From the NCBI GenBank assembly GCA_016758965.1, contig JAEPRB010000010.1, positions 310,001 through 374,000 of the forward strand: DNA of 64,000 nucleotides. Direction: 5' to 3'. Numbering within the stretch: the stretch's first letter is position 1; each line of letters opens with the position of its first letter. The notes under the pieces are model-generated. The model had not been told where the DNA came from and ran no database searches. It saw only the letters and a program-made list of their open reading frames with translations. The stretch is from Circinella minor (taxonomy: Eukaryota > Mucoromycota > Mucoromycetes > Mucorales > Lichtheimiaceae). Both the position numbers and the translations under genes were made by a program. Shown piece after piece: positions 12,401 to 25,494 of the stretch.

Positions 12401-15037
12401 CAACACCTCGATTTACATTTTCCATAAGAGTTCTCATTTCTCTCAAAGCAGTTCTTGCTGTCATATATGCTGATGATTTTTCACCAAGGAATTTTTTGGC
12501 CTATATAATCCATATTATCATAAGTACAATTAAAATAAAAAGTAGCAATTGAGAACGAATTATACAAACAAACAAAATAAAAATCTTAATTTACCGTCAA
12601 ACGATTGAGGTTATTTTCCCACTGATCATATTCTTTCCATAAATGCTCCACATTATTTAATGGGATAGCAACAGCTTTTTGATATGCTCTTCGCATACTA
12701 TCCATCTTTCGTTGTTCTTCCCATGTATTTGTAGTCTATCAATTATTATTATTATTAATTGTACGAAGGAAAAAGGTAAAAAATATTTTAATGTATCCTT
12801 GTACATGTATCGAGAACAAAAAGAAGAAATACAATCAAGTTTACCTCAGCAGATTTTAGAAAATAGATATAATCAGCCCAAATAGGCCCAGCATCTTTGT
12901 CAATTCCAACGTTGTTCAGAACATATTCATATGCCTTTTCAATGATTGCGCGAGCTTCTGGTGTAGCAACAGTTCCACTATCTCCTTGATTGATGCGACG
13001 AATATAACCAAGATAGAATTTCCAAAGATCCACTGATAAAACGGTTTTTAAACATCTCGTGAAAAGTGCTTCTACTTCATTAAAATTAGAATATTTTAAT
13101 TCCAATTCCAAGTACGCAAGCCACTGTCTTGGCTACAGAATGAGTTTGGGATTGATTGATTTGTTTTAAGTTATGCCATCAAGAAATATTATCGATAATA
13201 GAAAGAGAGAGAAAAAGAGGAATAGAGAGAAAAAAGAGAGAGATTGGAACATTGTGAAACACGTTCTTTTGCTTGACAACGGTAATGTTGTTAATTTTTT
13301 TTAAAAACTAATAAGTTTTCCCCACTCTTTTTTTTCCAGAACACTATCAAATCCTTGTAAATAATCCAAACTTCAATGGAATATGTATGCCTGTAATGTG
13401 AGTATGTGAAAGAAGAAGAGAGAAAAAGGGGAATAGAAAAATAGGCGTGTCCTTTTTCTTTGTTTGTTTCAAGTATATAAATGACAAGTAGAAAAAGAAA
13501 GAAAAAATGACTTATATAACCCAATGATAATATAAAAAGGGGAAAAAGATCAAATAAAAAGATAAAAAGAGGGTATTTTACCACATCTGCTCTATAAAAA
13601 AACATATAAGCCTTTTCTCAAGCGAGACGGATTTATTGTGTGTAAAAAAGAATGATCATCGTAGTAATAGGGAAAAAGAAGAGGGAGAAAGAGTCCCATC
13701 ATAATGAAAAAAACACACACGCACCGTACGATCGTTACCATACTAATAATTTCATCATCCATCCGCATACACATACACCTGTCAGTCCAATTTCAACCCA
13801 TTCCCACCAGAACCAACCATCCGGCAATTACTTTTTCTGTTAATTGTTTCTTTTTTTTTTTTTTACGTACCGGATTGAATAGTGTTCTGGAAAAAAGCAA
13901 TAAAGAATTGGAAGAAAAAGAAAAGGGAAATGGTATACATGATTTCATTTTTTTAGAAAGGGATATAGTTGCTACGTTTTTTTCACTTACTGAAGTTGGA
14001 AACTCTTGAAGAAATCGTTCATATACTTCACGCGTTGCCTCTAAATCACCTGTTTGTTGAACCTCATTGATTAATGCCAACCATGCGGTCGTATCATAGA
14101 CGGATTTTTCAATACGTTGTTCGAGTCTTTCCCTTTTGAGATGTGCTTTATTGACTGGTTCTACCATCATTCCCATATTACTATTGCTATTGTTTCCACC
14201 TCCCATAATCCCACCTCCACCACTTCCATAACCAACAGTGGATGTTTGTTGCTGTACAGTATTATTAATTGGAATACCAGTAGATTTCATTCCTTGCATA
14301 TTATTATCTGTTTTAGGTTGTAGTGCACTTGGTGGTATTTGCCAAGAAGCAGGTGCACTTATAAATGAATTACTTGCTGGTACAGACGTTGTCGTCGTCG
14401 TCGTCGATGCCGGTGTTGTTGTTGGAGCGGGAGCTGATTGAGTAGTGGTAGCATTATCTTGTTCCATTGGTTCGTTTTCTGTTTCTTCTTGTTTAGAAGA
14501 GTTGTCGTTTCTTTCTTCTTGCTGTGATTCATCACCTTCATGAGTCGTCTCATCCACATTCATTTGAGTGTCATCATGTACTTTTTCCTGAGCATCATGA
14601 AACTGTTCATTTTGCATTTCTGAATCTTCGTCTTCACCGCCTGTAGCTTCAATAGCATCATTTTCAGCAGACCCGTCATGATCCGTCATTAGATGATCTT
14701 CAGAAACGGGCTGTGTAGTAAGATCTTGTTCTGAAGCTTGGTCGCCTGCACTCGCATTTTTTTCAGCACTAGTATCATTACTTATATCGTTTGAATCTTC
14801 TTGTTGTTGTTCTGTTGATGATTCATTTTCTTGAGTGTCATTATCAGTGGGTGCACTAGTAGTGTCTGTTAATTGCGGTTGTTGTTGGTCTTCTTCATTT
14901 TGAGATTCTTCTGCTGTTTGATTATCAACTTGATTGTTCTCTTCCATGGAAATGTCTGGACTCTCAGTATCATTATTATTATTATTATTTTGTTTTTGAG
15001 AATCTTCCACAGACAAAGGATTTGCTATAGGGTCCAT
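9413..15037 (-). CDS. RNA14: mRNA 3'-end cleavage factor Rna14/CstF-77 (HAT repeats)
   Basis: Scaffold of the CF IA/CstF complex that cleaves and polyadenylates pre-mRNA in the nucleus; it binds Rna15. Exons, 5' to 3' on the minus strand: 13991-15037, 12845-13132, 12595-12735, 12360-12500, 12036-12262, 11590-11946, 11429-11507, 11197-11334, 10969-11121, 10796-10876, 10088-10690, 9763-9983, 9587-9677, 9413-9495 (about 1,210 aa). Residues 1 to ~290 are acidic, N/Q/T-rich. HAT repeats follow (TTAWLALINEVQQTGDLEA; WKQYIEWEKSNPL; INYMRFARRTE). After them come a P/Q-rich linker, GPLIQANELAELLRNV (Rna15-binding tail), RGG clusters, and a basic end with VFRARQAKRHR. Intron 1 is 858 nt, far longer than the rest. 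At 12036/11946 the canonical donor and acceptor do not keep frame (2 nt excess); an alternative GTGTTA donor with the exon ending at 12050 would. Confidence 0.93.
13133..13990 (-). other. Unusually long intron 1 of the Rna14 gene
   Basis: Donor GTAAGT follows the codons for FPTS, and acceptor CTGTAG precedes those for PRQW, so the protein reads continuously across 858 nt. Most other introns in the window are 60-250 nt. The sense strand of the intron is pyrimidine-rich from about 13290 to 13700 and contains CA/TG-rich pieces near 13700-13790. No ORF or structured RNA could be supported inside it. An ATGATGA resembling a box C lies near 13755 (minus strand), but no matching box D was found. Confidence 0.75.
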
Positions 15038-17045
15038 GGTGTGAAAGTGCGTAAAACAACTATTTAAGGTGAAAAAAAAAGAGAACAAGTTTTTTTTTTC
15101 TTTTTGCTCAAAAAAAATAAAAAAAAAACACAGACACAAGCGCGACTCTCAAAAGTTAATAAAAGAAAGAGTAAGAAGGTAAAAAAATATAAAAAATAAA
15201 AAATGCGTCACCAATACAAAACGATCGATTTCTCATCGGACTTTTGGTAGTATTACAGAAAGTGTATGTGATATAGGCTCTTTTCATGGTAACTATGCAA
15301 ATTATTAAAGCTTTAAAACACAATGTATTTAAAGCTTTATATAGCAATGTCACATGAAGAATATAATTTTTGCATATTACTTATTGTTGCTAGGTTACAA
15401 AAGACGTACGCTCAATATGCATATATTTTAGGTAGCCTATGTAACAATTGCTAAGTATGTATCTACATAATGGTAGCATGATATAATAATCAATCTGCAT
15501 TAACACAATTAGATGGAGTGAAGAAAAGAAAAAAACAGTTTGATTACAAAATCTGAATTGAGTTATCAATAGGGATATATTGAATTAATTGTGGGGTCTG
15601 AGAGTCATAACTCTCTGATGGGTACACGCTAAAATGATTATACAAATAACATATACGTTGGTGGAAAGACAAATATATTCTTGAAATGGATAAATGATTA
15701 TGACAATAATGGGCTCTCCTACACTGACCGATTAAATTAACAAGCGAAAAGTATAAATGCGAGCCTTTGATAAGCAATTGTAGATTAAAAGCGAGTTTTT
15801 TTTAAAAAAAATGCTTAAAATACTACTGAGTAACATGATAGCACCAACAAACTTCCGCTTATTTTTGTTATTGCAATGATAAAGTAACAATAACTAAAGA
15901 AGTATTTTAAACTGTAGATGATATCATTATCATATTATTTTTTATAATCGCATAGTGACACATATTTATACATTCATATAATAAATAATAAAAATTAGCT
16001 TTGTATGATAGTAGCAATGGCTTTTTAACAAATAAACTACCACCTCCATGGCACAGTTAAATGTTAAAGAAAAATATATTGTCCATTATTATCTCATTAT
16101 AATCACTATTTAAATACTAGCCTTTCATAGTAATCATCATTGGCAAAATAGATTCATATATGTGTGAATAATAAACAAAATAAAATATTCATTACATCTA
16201 CAGTAACAATAGCAACGTGAAAATAAAATCCAGCTTTTCTCTCTAATTGATTTCCAACTAAACGACTCCTTCAAGGTTTTTGTTAGTAATTCTTTTTCTT
16301 TCTTTCTTTTTACAATAAAACTCCCTCCTTTTCAAGGCGGGATAACGGGCTTTATTTCCCCCTGTTCTCCTCTTCAAGGGCAGGCATCATAAAATTAGAT
16401 TCTTATTACTGCGACAAAAATCAAGACTTTTTTTGTGTCATTTTTGTGAAACAAAACTGTAGTATATATTAATTATGTAAAGAGAATACTACCTCGGATA
16501 CATTTTCAATTACAAAAAGTGACGCAAAAAAATGTTTAAACCTTTTGGTATTATAGTCGTGTTATAAAAGAATCAATGAAGCAGATATTTAGTCCCTTTA
16601 TTTTTTCTGGTGTCTCCAATCTTTATGTTTTTAAGAACGCGGGATAAAAGAGAGAGTAAAGAGAGAACGTAAACACATTTACACACATAATATATAGATC
16701 GGAAAACTTCTTACTCTTATTATTATTTTTTACTCCTTGGTAGAAAGGGGGAAGTAATGCACACCCTTTTACACAGCAGAATCATTTGTAGATGACAGTT
16801 TTATTCTTTTTCCTCTTCTTGCACTCGTTGTACGTTTTTTTTTCTCGAAAATAAAAAGGTTTGTTGAGCAGCTAAAAAAATGTGCTTTTTTCTCTTGGAT
16901 TTCTTTCTTTAAAGATACGTAGTTGATATAAAAAAGCTCTCTTGCTAGAGAGATGAAAGTTTTAATACAGTCATTTCCTAACAGCAACAACAGCCAACGC
17001 CAGTTTATACCATAATTTTATTTTGATACAGAAAAACAAACTATT
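15038..17045. other. Divergent intergenic between Rna14 and Msb1/Mug8 genes
   Basis: About 2 kb separates two divergent start codons, so both promoters should lie here. The stretch is AT-rich with scattered homopolymers. A pyrimidine-rich, slightly GC-richer piece lies at 16250-16385. I saw no coding segment that splices convincingly into either gene. Confidence 0.55.
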
Positions 17046-18844
17046 ATGTTATATTCGTTTGACTTTACAGCCCAAATAACTCGTATTTGTATGAATGAAA
17101 TACGACGACGAGGTAAAATAAATGAATGAAACCCATTATTTTTTATTTGTGCTTTGATTATAAGTAATCACTAATTTTTATATTAATTCATTTCCATGTT
17201 ACGTTTGTATATATGAATACATTTATGTATGTTATTCTTTTTTTTTCTTACCCTCTACCTATTTTTTGGGTACCATTGTATATAGGTTTACACGAACGAA
17301 AAATTCTACGCAAATCAGGTGTGAAAAAATAGCATGCAGTAAAAAAAGCATAAATGAAGGAGTAAAGAAAACTAACAGCTTATCCAATTGTTATACATAA
17401 TATATTTTATATATGTACATTATATATAGCACCAAGCAGTGTTTTATTTCTCAAGGTCTTTAGAGAGCAAAGTTGTACTCCCGAAGATGTTGTTCACGTC
17501 AGTATTCATTCAGTTGCGACCTTGATGCAGGATACTTTGTGGTGCAGTCAGGAGCGAATTGTACCCAAAAACGTATGGCGAATAATCAATTATGAAAGTA
17601 AGTTTTGGTTTTTCTTTTTTCAGCATTGAGATTTTTTTTTGTATCAGTGAAGGAAACAAAAGAAATAGAAGACTTAATTTTTGCCAAAAGAGAAAAAGAA
17701 GGAAAGGTAGCGGTGAAAGATTAAAAGAAAAAAAAAAGAGGAAAATCAAGGAAGTAGGGAAAGAAAAGAAGGGGGCGGTGGGATGCTTAATGTTATAAAA
17801 TCTATATTGACATGCATGATATATAAATCGGCTATAGCTTGTACATTGTCGAACCTTTCAAAGTTGTTAACACTCAAGGGGGAACAACTCTTGATTGAAA
17901 TCTTAGACTTTTTGGTAGAATTGATGCAACATAAAAGCGACAATTTAATGGATGCCTATCATTTAGGTGAAGCCATGGGTAAAGTGACTCTTGGACCTGC
18001 AGATTGCGACCCAATTATTGCCGAAAAATCCAACCATTTCTTAACACGCATGATTATTGAACATTCAAAACGAATTCATTTGAAGCATAAAAGCCAGTGG
18101 CTTGACCGTGTCGACTCTGGGTTCGCCCGAATATCCACCTGTAGCAACAACGGTAACAAATATTATGAATGCACGCCCATGTCAAAAACAGAAGCTGCGC
18201 GTGCTAAAGCCAAGTCGTACGATCGACTTATTCGTAAAATTCAGTACACCAATAGTGATTGGGCAACCAATACTCTCGGGATCCGTGCCATGCTTGATGA
18301 TGACTACGAACCTGAAGAAATAGTCCCTGAAGAACCTTGGATCTCTGTCTTTTGTACTCAATTGAGTGACTACGATCCTAATGCGTCCCCACTTATGTTT
18401 CGTATCATAACTGAAGCAACCAAACCCAAGCTCCCTGTTCCTACGGACCCATTTGCTTGCTCATACTTGTTCCAAAATAATGATGCGACTGCACCTGAGT
18501 CCCAGATTGCGCACGCATTTTCCGAATTTACGCCATTATGTGCTGTGCGGTATGAAAATCATGCGAATGAACGAGGTTCCAAGGCTACTCAAAATTCGCA
18601 TCTTAAAAAGATAAATCATTCATTATCACAAATAAAAATTATTAACCTCCGCAAACCACGTTCACAAGGCTTAGATAGCGAATACAGTAGTGTAGAAACA
18701 GTTCGTGAAGAAGGTGGTTATGATGAAGCATACCAACGACAAAAGCAAAAGCACGTCAAGAGTATGATGCGACGTGTAATGAAAATTAACTCCAAAAAGC
18801 ATCTACAACAACAGCACCACTACGGCGACCCTGTTTCATATTAA
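17046..18844 (+). CDS. Msb1/Mug8-domain (RhoGAP-like) polarity protein
   Basis: Msb1/Mug8 proteins are fungal scaffolds of Rho/Cdc42 signalling in polarised growth. The domain resembles RhoGAP but usually lacks catalysis. Exons 17046-17112, 17286-17320, 17456-17597 and 17838-18844 keep phase and give 416 aa. Pieces supporting the call are ICMNEIRRRGLHERKILRKS near the N-terminus, then IEILDFLVELMQHKSDNL, MDAYHLGEAMGKVTLGP, and WATNTLGIRAMLDD followed by PEEPWISVFCTQLSDYD. The C-terminal 90 residues are basic and low complexity. At 416 residues it is much shorter than yeast Msb1 (about 1,100) and starts almost directly with the domain, so a missed 5' exon is possible. Exon 2 uses a GTGAAA donor, chosen because it restores frame. 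Confidence 0.82.
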
Positions 18845-21800
18845 CATTATGAAATTACTTTTACTATTATTACGTATTATTTTGTTCTCTTTTCCTCTTT
18901 CTTCTAACTATACGTACGAGTATTGACAATTTTTTCTCTTTATCTACTTCTTTATTTTTCTATTAATTCCCACCTTACTCCTTTTTGCTTATTTACTCTT
19001 TTAAATTTAATCAATAATAATACATAATTTTATACTTATAATAGGTTAGGCAAATACCAGTACTTTTACCAAGATTGAAATGTTGTTATTTTTTTTGTTT
19101 ATTTACGTGTTTGTACCGTGTGATCAAAGATAATCTGCATGTGTAATACAACTTTCTTGATGCTGTTGTTTTTTATTACAGTAATATATCTCTATATACG
19201 TACAGACGACAGTTACTGACATAAGAATGCAGCAAAGACGACAATGAAAAAGTATCATAATTTAAAAGTGTGGTAGCGGCTAACAAAAAAACTATTTGAA
19301 CTTTACATATATATCTGTCTGGTACCTTGTTGAGCGGAAGATTTATGGTATATTCAGAGCTACTGACAGTGCAGATATCCTTGCGAATTACCACACCATC
19401 AACAACATAATAATTTAGTAGATCGATGGTATAACATTACTACTGTTGGGAGCTATACGGATGAATTCTGAGTATTGGTACCTGATTGAAAGGTACCGAT
19501 ACCTTTAATTATCTACTTGAATTCCCCATCAACTCTCAACCTTTTTCTTGGAACAATTGATTTTATTGATGTGTTGTAAGTTTATCTATCATCTGACTTA
19601 CGCATTATAGTTGACTTGGGGGTAGTATAAATCATCAATCTTCGGGTGACATCAGATCCTGAACTAATAATAAACGTAGTGTTGCAATGGGAATATTCCG
19701 AATATGGATAATACTACGTATTTATTATTAAATACCGTTCTCCAACAACAACAACAAATATCTGTTTTTCATCTATATTATACGCTGTATATATAGCTTT
19801 TCTTTATTGGTGTTAGCTTACATGCTGCTACAAAAAAAAAGAACTTTTTATTCCTTCCCAAATGATTTCTGTTTTTCTATGTTAACTTCAAAGAAAAAAA
19901 TCATACGCTTTGGTTGATTGATGCGTAGTATGATTCACCTGTTTAATAGCATAAATGTTGAGCACTTTTTATTACCACAATGTTAAGAATACTTGGTCAT
20001 CTAATAGTATATGTAATGTTTTAAACATTATGAAAAAATTAATTAATCATTACATTGAAAAGTAGGACTTTTGGGAAGTAACAGCATTATAAATTAATGT
20101 AGCTCGCTATCGGTAGCTACAACATAACATAAATAAATCCAGTCAATCCACGTTCAATACATTTAGATCATGCAAAAATAATACTGTTAAATTATATGTT
20201 CTTGAAGAGGGTTATATATTATATAAAATAAACTATGTAATGCAAATGATGACGTTGCCTTAAATAGATACAATTACTCAAAATACGTAACCATGGCAAC
20301 GGATATTTGTATTATAAGTAGCAATTAATAAATAAAAAAGCTGTTACGTACTATCCATCCAAGGAAAAATCTGGGATTTTTTTACAGTACCGTACGTATC
20401 ATCCCAAAAAAACTTCTAACACTAGGGTAAAGAAAGAATTTTCACAAGCAAAAATACTGTAAATTAGAATAAAACATGTACCATGTAGAGTAAATTATAC
20501 TTACGAACTCGGAATATGGACACCGAATTTATATATAATATATATATTAAAAAGTAAGCTGTTCAATCAGATGCTCTGTGTCAGCTGGTTTACATGTAGT
20601 TATCGATAATGTGCACGTAAATAAAATTAAGTACGTACGCACTCATAAATAATTAGAAGTCAAGAAAACCATATGATCATTCCAATCTATTTGTTGTCAT
20701 CGAATAATCTACCGTATTATTTTATTTAAGGTTTTACAATTTTGTTATAAACTAATTTAGTATTGTTATTACCTGGCGTTGATAAAAGTATTATACATGT
20801 ACTGATAGAAGTTATTCTACCAAATAGGATTATCAAAAGAAACGATGCTATAAGGTTATAATATAATATTAAGCGGTATGGATCAGTTTGAATTTTTCAT
20901 AGCAATGTATGTACGTACAAGACACAAATGATTGCGCTACATTCTATATTAAGCTTTCAAATAAGATCAGCATACAAATAATATATAGTATGATAAAGAA
21001 AAATTCACATGAGCTTTCCTCTAATTATTGGGTTTGTGAATGTAGGTAGTAGTACAGATTAAAAACAATAAAAAGAAATCCTAATTTTGATGTGAACATC
21101 AACAGCATGGCGATGATATTTTAAAAGCAAAACTTCCAAATAATTATGTGTTAACCAATAAGTATTCTAGTTTTAATGTTTGTAATTACTAATGCTTCAT
21201 ATATGTAATACGTATGCTATTACGGTTTTTTTGTTTTTGTGTGAAAATAAATTATTCATACATTTGCTGGTTTAAATATTTTCTTTTCTCTCATAAATAT
21301 GTAAAGATAATTAAAAGCAAGATATGCATTATATGGCCATACGTAGTTCATTTATCATATCAGCTCTTTGCATAGTTTTTCACTTTTTATCATCTTTATC
21401 TTTCTTTATTCTACTATAAATATTATCATAACTATAACGTAAAACTAAGATGGATTGAAGTAGATATATATATATATATATAACAATGTCAATAATAGAA
21501 AACGGATGTGAAAATGACGTAGTGATAAAAGTAAATCAGTCAAAATAAAAGCTTTTCTTAATTTATTTTTATTATCTATCTATCATTTACCATCTTATTA
21601 ATAATACTATTACTATATAAAATAAATTGAATACAAGAAAACATTTTAATCATCTGCCAAATACTAAATGATTTGATTTTTTCCCCACATCAAAATATGA
21701 TTGCGCCACTTTTTTTTTGCTCTCTTATATTTCAGCAACCCATATTGTTTATTTTATTATAATTTGTGAACAAATAAGTATATTTCTCCTATCTTCTCTA

Positions 21801-24800
21801 TAAGCCTAGACAGGATTGCAAATGTGTACATCATATCTCACGGTCTACGGCTGATACATGAATATATCATATTTATTATATTGCTATTTTATTTGACCAT
21901 GACCTTGTCCCCTCTTTTCTCCCCTTAACCTAACACTACAAATACATCATATTTTCCCCGCATTATTTACCAAATCTGGTTATACCGGCGTGTAAACGAA
22001 ACTGGCCAGAGCGTTTTTTGTGTTATCTTCATAATATATTACTAAAGAGAAGAAATGAAGCAAATGATCTAACACGGAAACCTTTTGCCTTTTAACAATA
22101 CAATAAGAGTCATAGTATATATAAAATAATAAAATCGGCGATCTGAAAGAAATAAAAAGTTGAATAAATAAAAAATGATCATGAAGTCATGCCACCAAAC
22201 ACATAAAAAAAGAGAGAGAAAAAAGGAGTGATTTTAGAAATGTACAATTGATCGGATAGGAAAATTCATTTGAAACGCACAGACCGTGCGTTATCAAAAG
22301 TCTTAGTGGGTTCCATGAATTATTGCTTTTCCATCTATTAAAATTCATTTTTTCATATCATTAATACGCGAAAAACTATAGCATTATATTTATTCTTATT
22401 GAAATATTATTCAATTATATGTTATGCAATAGCACATTATTTTTTTAACCTTACCTACTAACATATGCTTTATTGTTTTGTGTCCTTGTCTTCTAACCTC
22501 GGGACCCCAAACAGGTTTGGAAGACAAGGGATACAAAGAAAAAAAAAGATATTGTGTAAAGTTGCACAGTATAAAAAAAAATATTCACGTTGTACATTAA
22601 ACGAAGAAAATTCCTTTCAATGTCAAATGTTTGATGGGCTCTTAAGTCACGAGAATACCCGTGTACGTTTTTTATACTGTCACACATATTCAAAAGAGTT
22701 TAGTTTGTAATTATCCTCGATGATAATTTCCGGATAAAGTCGATTTGTACAACAATAGGGACGTGTGTATGACAAGTTAGGAATAGAAAGAACTAGTGTT
22801 GCATATTTATATATTTACTCGTAGATTTGCAACACTTGATTATAATGATGAGAAAGCAAGAGTTAAAGAGTTAAAGAGTTAAAGAAAAGAATGGATCAAA
22901 CGCATTAAATTAAATCCGTACTTCCGGGCAACTAAGATATTTGTGAAACTAAAAGTTTGTTCTTTTCTTTTTACAGATTTTTTGTATGGATCGCTTGCTT
23001 TTTTCTTTACAGTTTATAACAACCTCCAAGTGATCGTACCGCGTGATACTACTAACGCACTGTACTACGACTCGATATACCCCCTTCTACCCTTTTTATA
23101 ATGATATTATTATGTATATCAAAAACTTTATCCTGCAAAGAAAAAGAGAGTACTGGGTAGAGCAAAAGAAAAAAACGCCAAAAGCTGATTTACATACACA
23201 GTAATGATGTTATAGATGACACATCATGTTTTAAAAAAATGGTTAGGGGTCTTTTGAAGGGTACGTAACTTGTTTTTTTTACTCGTATGCATGGCTGATC
23301 AATACAAGTGTCATTAATCTATATGATTCTCTGCTTTTTTTATATTGTACTAGTAAATTATATTTCTATTATATGTAAGGTTACCCATTATTAGATATTA
23401 CGACATGTATAATATCAATAACAGGCATACTTACGGTAAGTAGGTTATTATACAAGTTGCTATTTGTATAAAAACAAAGTCAACTTAGAAGTTCTTGTCT
23501 AATACAAACACGAGATCATCGGTGTGAAATGTTCATATTAACAAGTTTAGTAAACGCATGGGCCCGAGTGTTTTTCTTTTTTGAGAATTACTGTCATGTT
23601 TTACGGGACATGTTATCCGACAACGAGTAAATCGTACTCTATATATACAAAAAGTGTTTTTTTTTTTTTCATTCGTCTTTGTCTTTCTCCACGAAAATAG
23701 ATCCTTTTCTGTATTTGTTTGTTTGATAAATAAATAAAAAAAACAATGCAATGTCATCTACTCCCTTTTTATTTATATATGTCAACCATCAATTCTATCA
23801 TTTTATCAATCTTATTCTATTACCCCTTGAAAAGACAAAGAAATTGTAAAAAATGCATAACTCAATTTTTTTAGGTATGGTTATAGCGCGACAATCACAA
23901 CATTTTTAATCTCTAATCTCCCCTCTAACCCCCCCCCCAAAAAAAAAGAAATCGAGCTGCTATGCAATAATCAGTGGATATTCTTTCATTTTATCTGTCA
24001 TAAGATGTCGTTTGATTACTATATATTTATCAATTATTAAACACAGCAAATGACAAGTATGCATTTAAAATACGAGCTAAGAGAAGTGGGGATATGTTTT
24101 TTTTGCAAGGTATTATATCTGAAAAAATGTCTATAATTCTCAAATAATACTATACCAGTTCGTCTAAGCCAGTAGATATGACGCTTTGATATATGCGTGC
24201 TTATTCAAAAGACTACAGTAACAAAAAATCAAAATACATTATTAGGTTCTTGTTCTTACCAATTAGTTATTTAATATTGTCAAAATAATAGCAAAAAAAG
24301 AGAATATGTAGCATATTAGATCGTCGGTTGGTTTAAAAGCTCAGTAAGTGATTTACTAATATTCACACACACAAGATATACAAAGAGGAATGTCACGGGT
24401 GCCCCGATCCTTATATCATCGGGATACTATCCGTTATATGTTGTGTAATATGTGGACAGTGATTACCATTACAGTTTTTTTTTTCGATTTGACCTTCAAT
24501 GAACACACTAGTTGTTTTTTGTTTGTTTATTACAGTAAATGTAAAAGAAAGTAAGAATTGAGATAAAAAGGGAAAGGGAAGTATTGTATGTAACTGATAA
24601 TATGTAGGAGATGGAAAAAATATAAAGTACGTTACATAATGAACTAAATACAACATAATAAGATTGTGTTATTATGTTTTGAAAAAAAAAGGAAAGTAAT
24701 GAGGGTATAACCAAATGAGGAAGATAAAATAATGTTAAAGGTTTTGAGGAATGGCTGCATGAGTAAAAAATAGTTAAAAGTAAATAATATCTTGTTTGTT

Positions 24801-25494
24801 TGTGCGTTGTTGTTGTTGTGTAGTTCGATAATAGTAAAATATATGGCTTGTTTGTTTTGTCGTATGCAATTGGATGCAAAATAACAGCTGACATAAAGTT
24901 AAAAAAAAGGGGAGTAATTGATATATGGCTCGTGAGATCTTAATGATGTGTATTAAAGAAAGAGAAAGGGAGAGAGAAAGATAGTGGGCGTATATAATGT
25001 ATGTGTACGTGTACAAGTGTGGTCAGAGGAGGTTGTTGTCAAAAGAAAGTGTTTGCAGATAATAATAAAAATATAATAAAAATATATAATGGTTTCAAGC
25101 CAAATGAATAAAAGAAACTAATACTGTACAGATATACAAAAAGAAGAAAAAAAGAAACTGAACGACAAAAAAAAAGTAGAAAGAAACGATACCGAAAAAG
25201 AAATATGTATAGAAAAATAAAAATAAAAATAAAAAAAAGGTATATATGTATATGTAAAAATGGCTAAATATACCAATACGAGGTGAAAATGGAAAAAGGC
25301 ATTAACAACACAAAGAAAAAAATGATGAAAGGGGTAGAGGAAAGAAAAATATTGTGATATAATAAACAATCAAACTTAAGTTCTGACGATACGATACGTT
25401 TTTATCATTAATGCTTGATGAAGTAAAACAGTAAGATGAATGTTTCTCCGGATGGTAAAAGTAGTAGTAATAATGATAAAAGATGCGTTATCAT
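18845..25494. other. Large region without a recognisable gene
   Basis: I found no gene in these 6.6 kb. Contents are AT-rich spacer, microsatellite-like runs, an imperfect inverted repeat at 22473-22532, and a strongly strand-asymmetric tract at about 24400-25370. There the plus strand is purine-rich, so the minus strand, downstream of the homeobox stop codon, is pyrimidine-rich. A weak palindrome spans about 19443-19540 around two GGTACC sites. Confidence 0.55.
22473..22532. repeat. Imperfect inverted repeat / potential hairpin
   Basis: The left arm TTTTGTGTCCTTGTCTTC continues to TAACCT. It is mirrored by AGGTTT then GGAAGACAAGGGATACAAAG on the right. The stem is about 24 bp with a few mismatches and a loop of roughly 13 nt (CGGGACCCCAAAC region). 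A second, looser pair lies just to the right (CACAGTATAAAAAA at about 22565 against its complement near 22670). Such nested inverted repeats fit a small folded element or a transcribed hairpin. Confidence 0.6.

Noticed and set aside
13700..13790. Box C/D snoRNA inside Rna14 intron 1
   Set aside because: An ATGATGA resembling box C exists on the sense strand, but no CTGA box D sits at a suitable distance and no terminal stem was found.
13793..13990. Extension of Rna14 exon 1 past 13991
   Set aside because: Past the GTAAGT donor the frame turns into S/F/K low complexity, while splicing to 13132 restores conserved HAT sequence (FPTS-PRQWLAYLELEL).
19443..19540. ~100-bp palindrome around two GGTACC sites
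   Set aside because: Only about three quarters of arm positions pair and the spacing drifts, so it is too weak to call an element.
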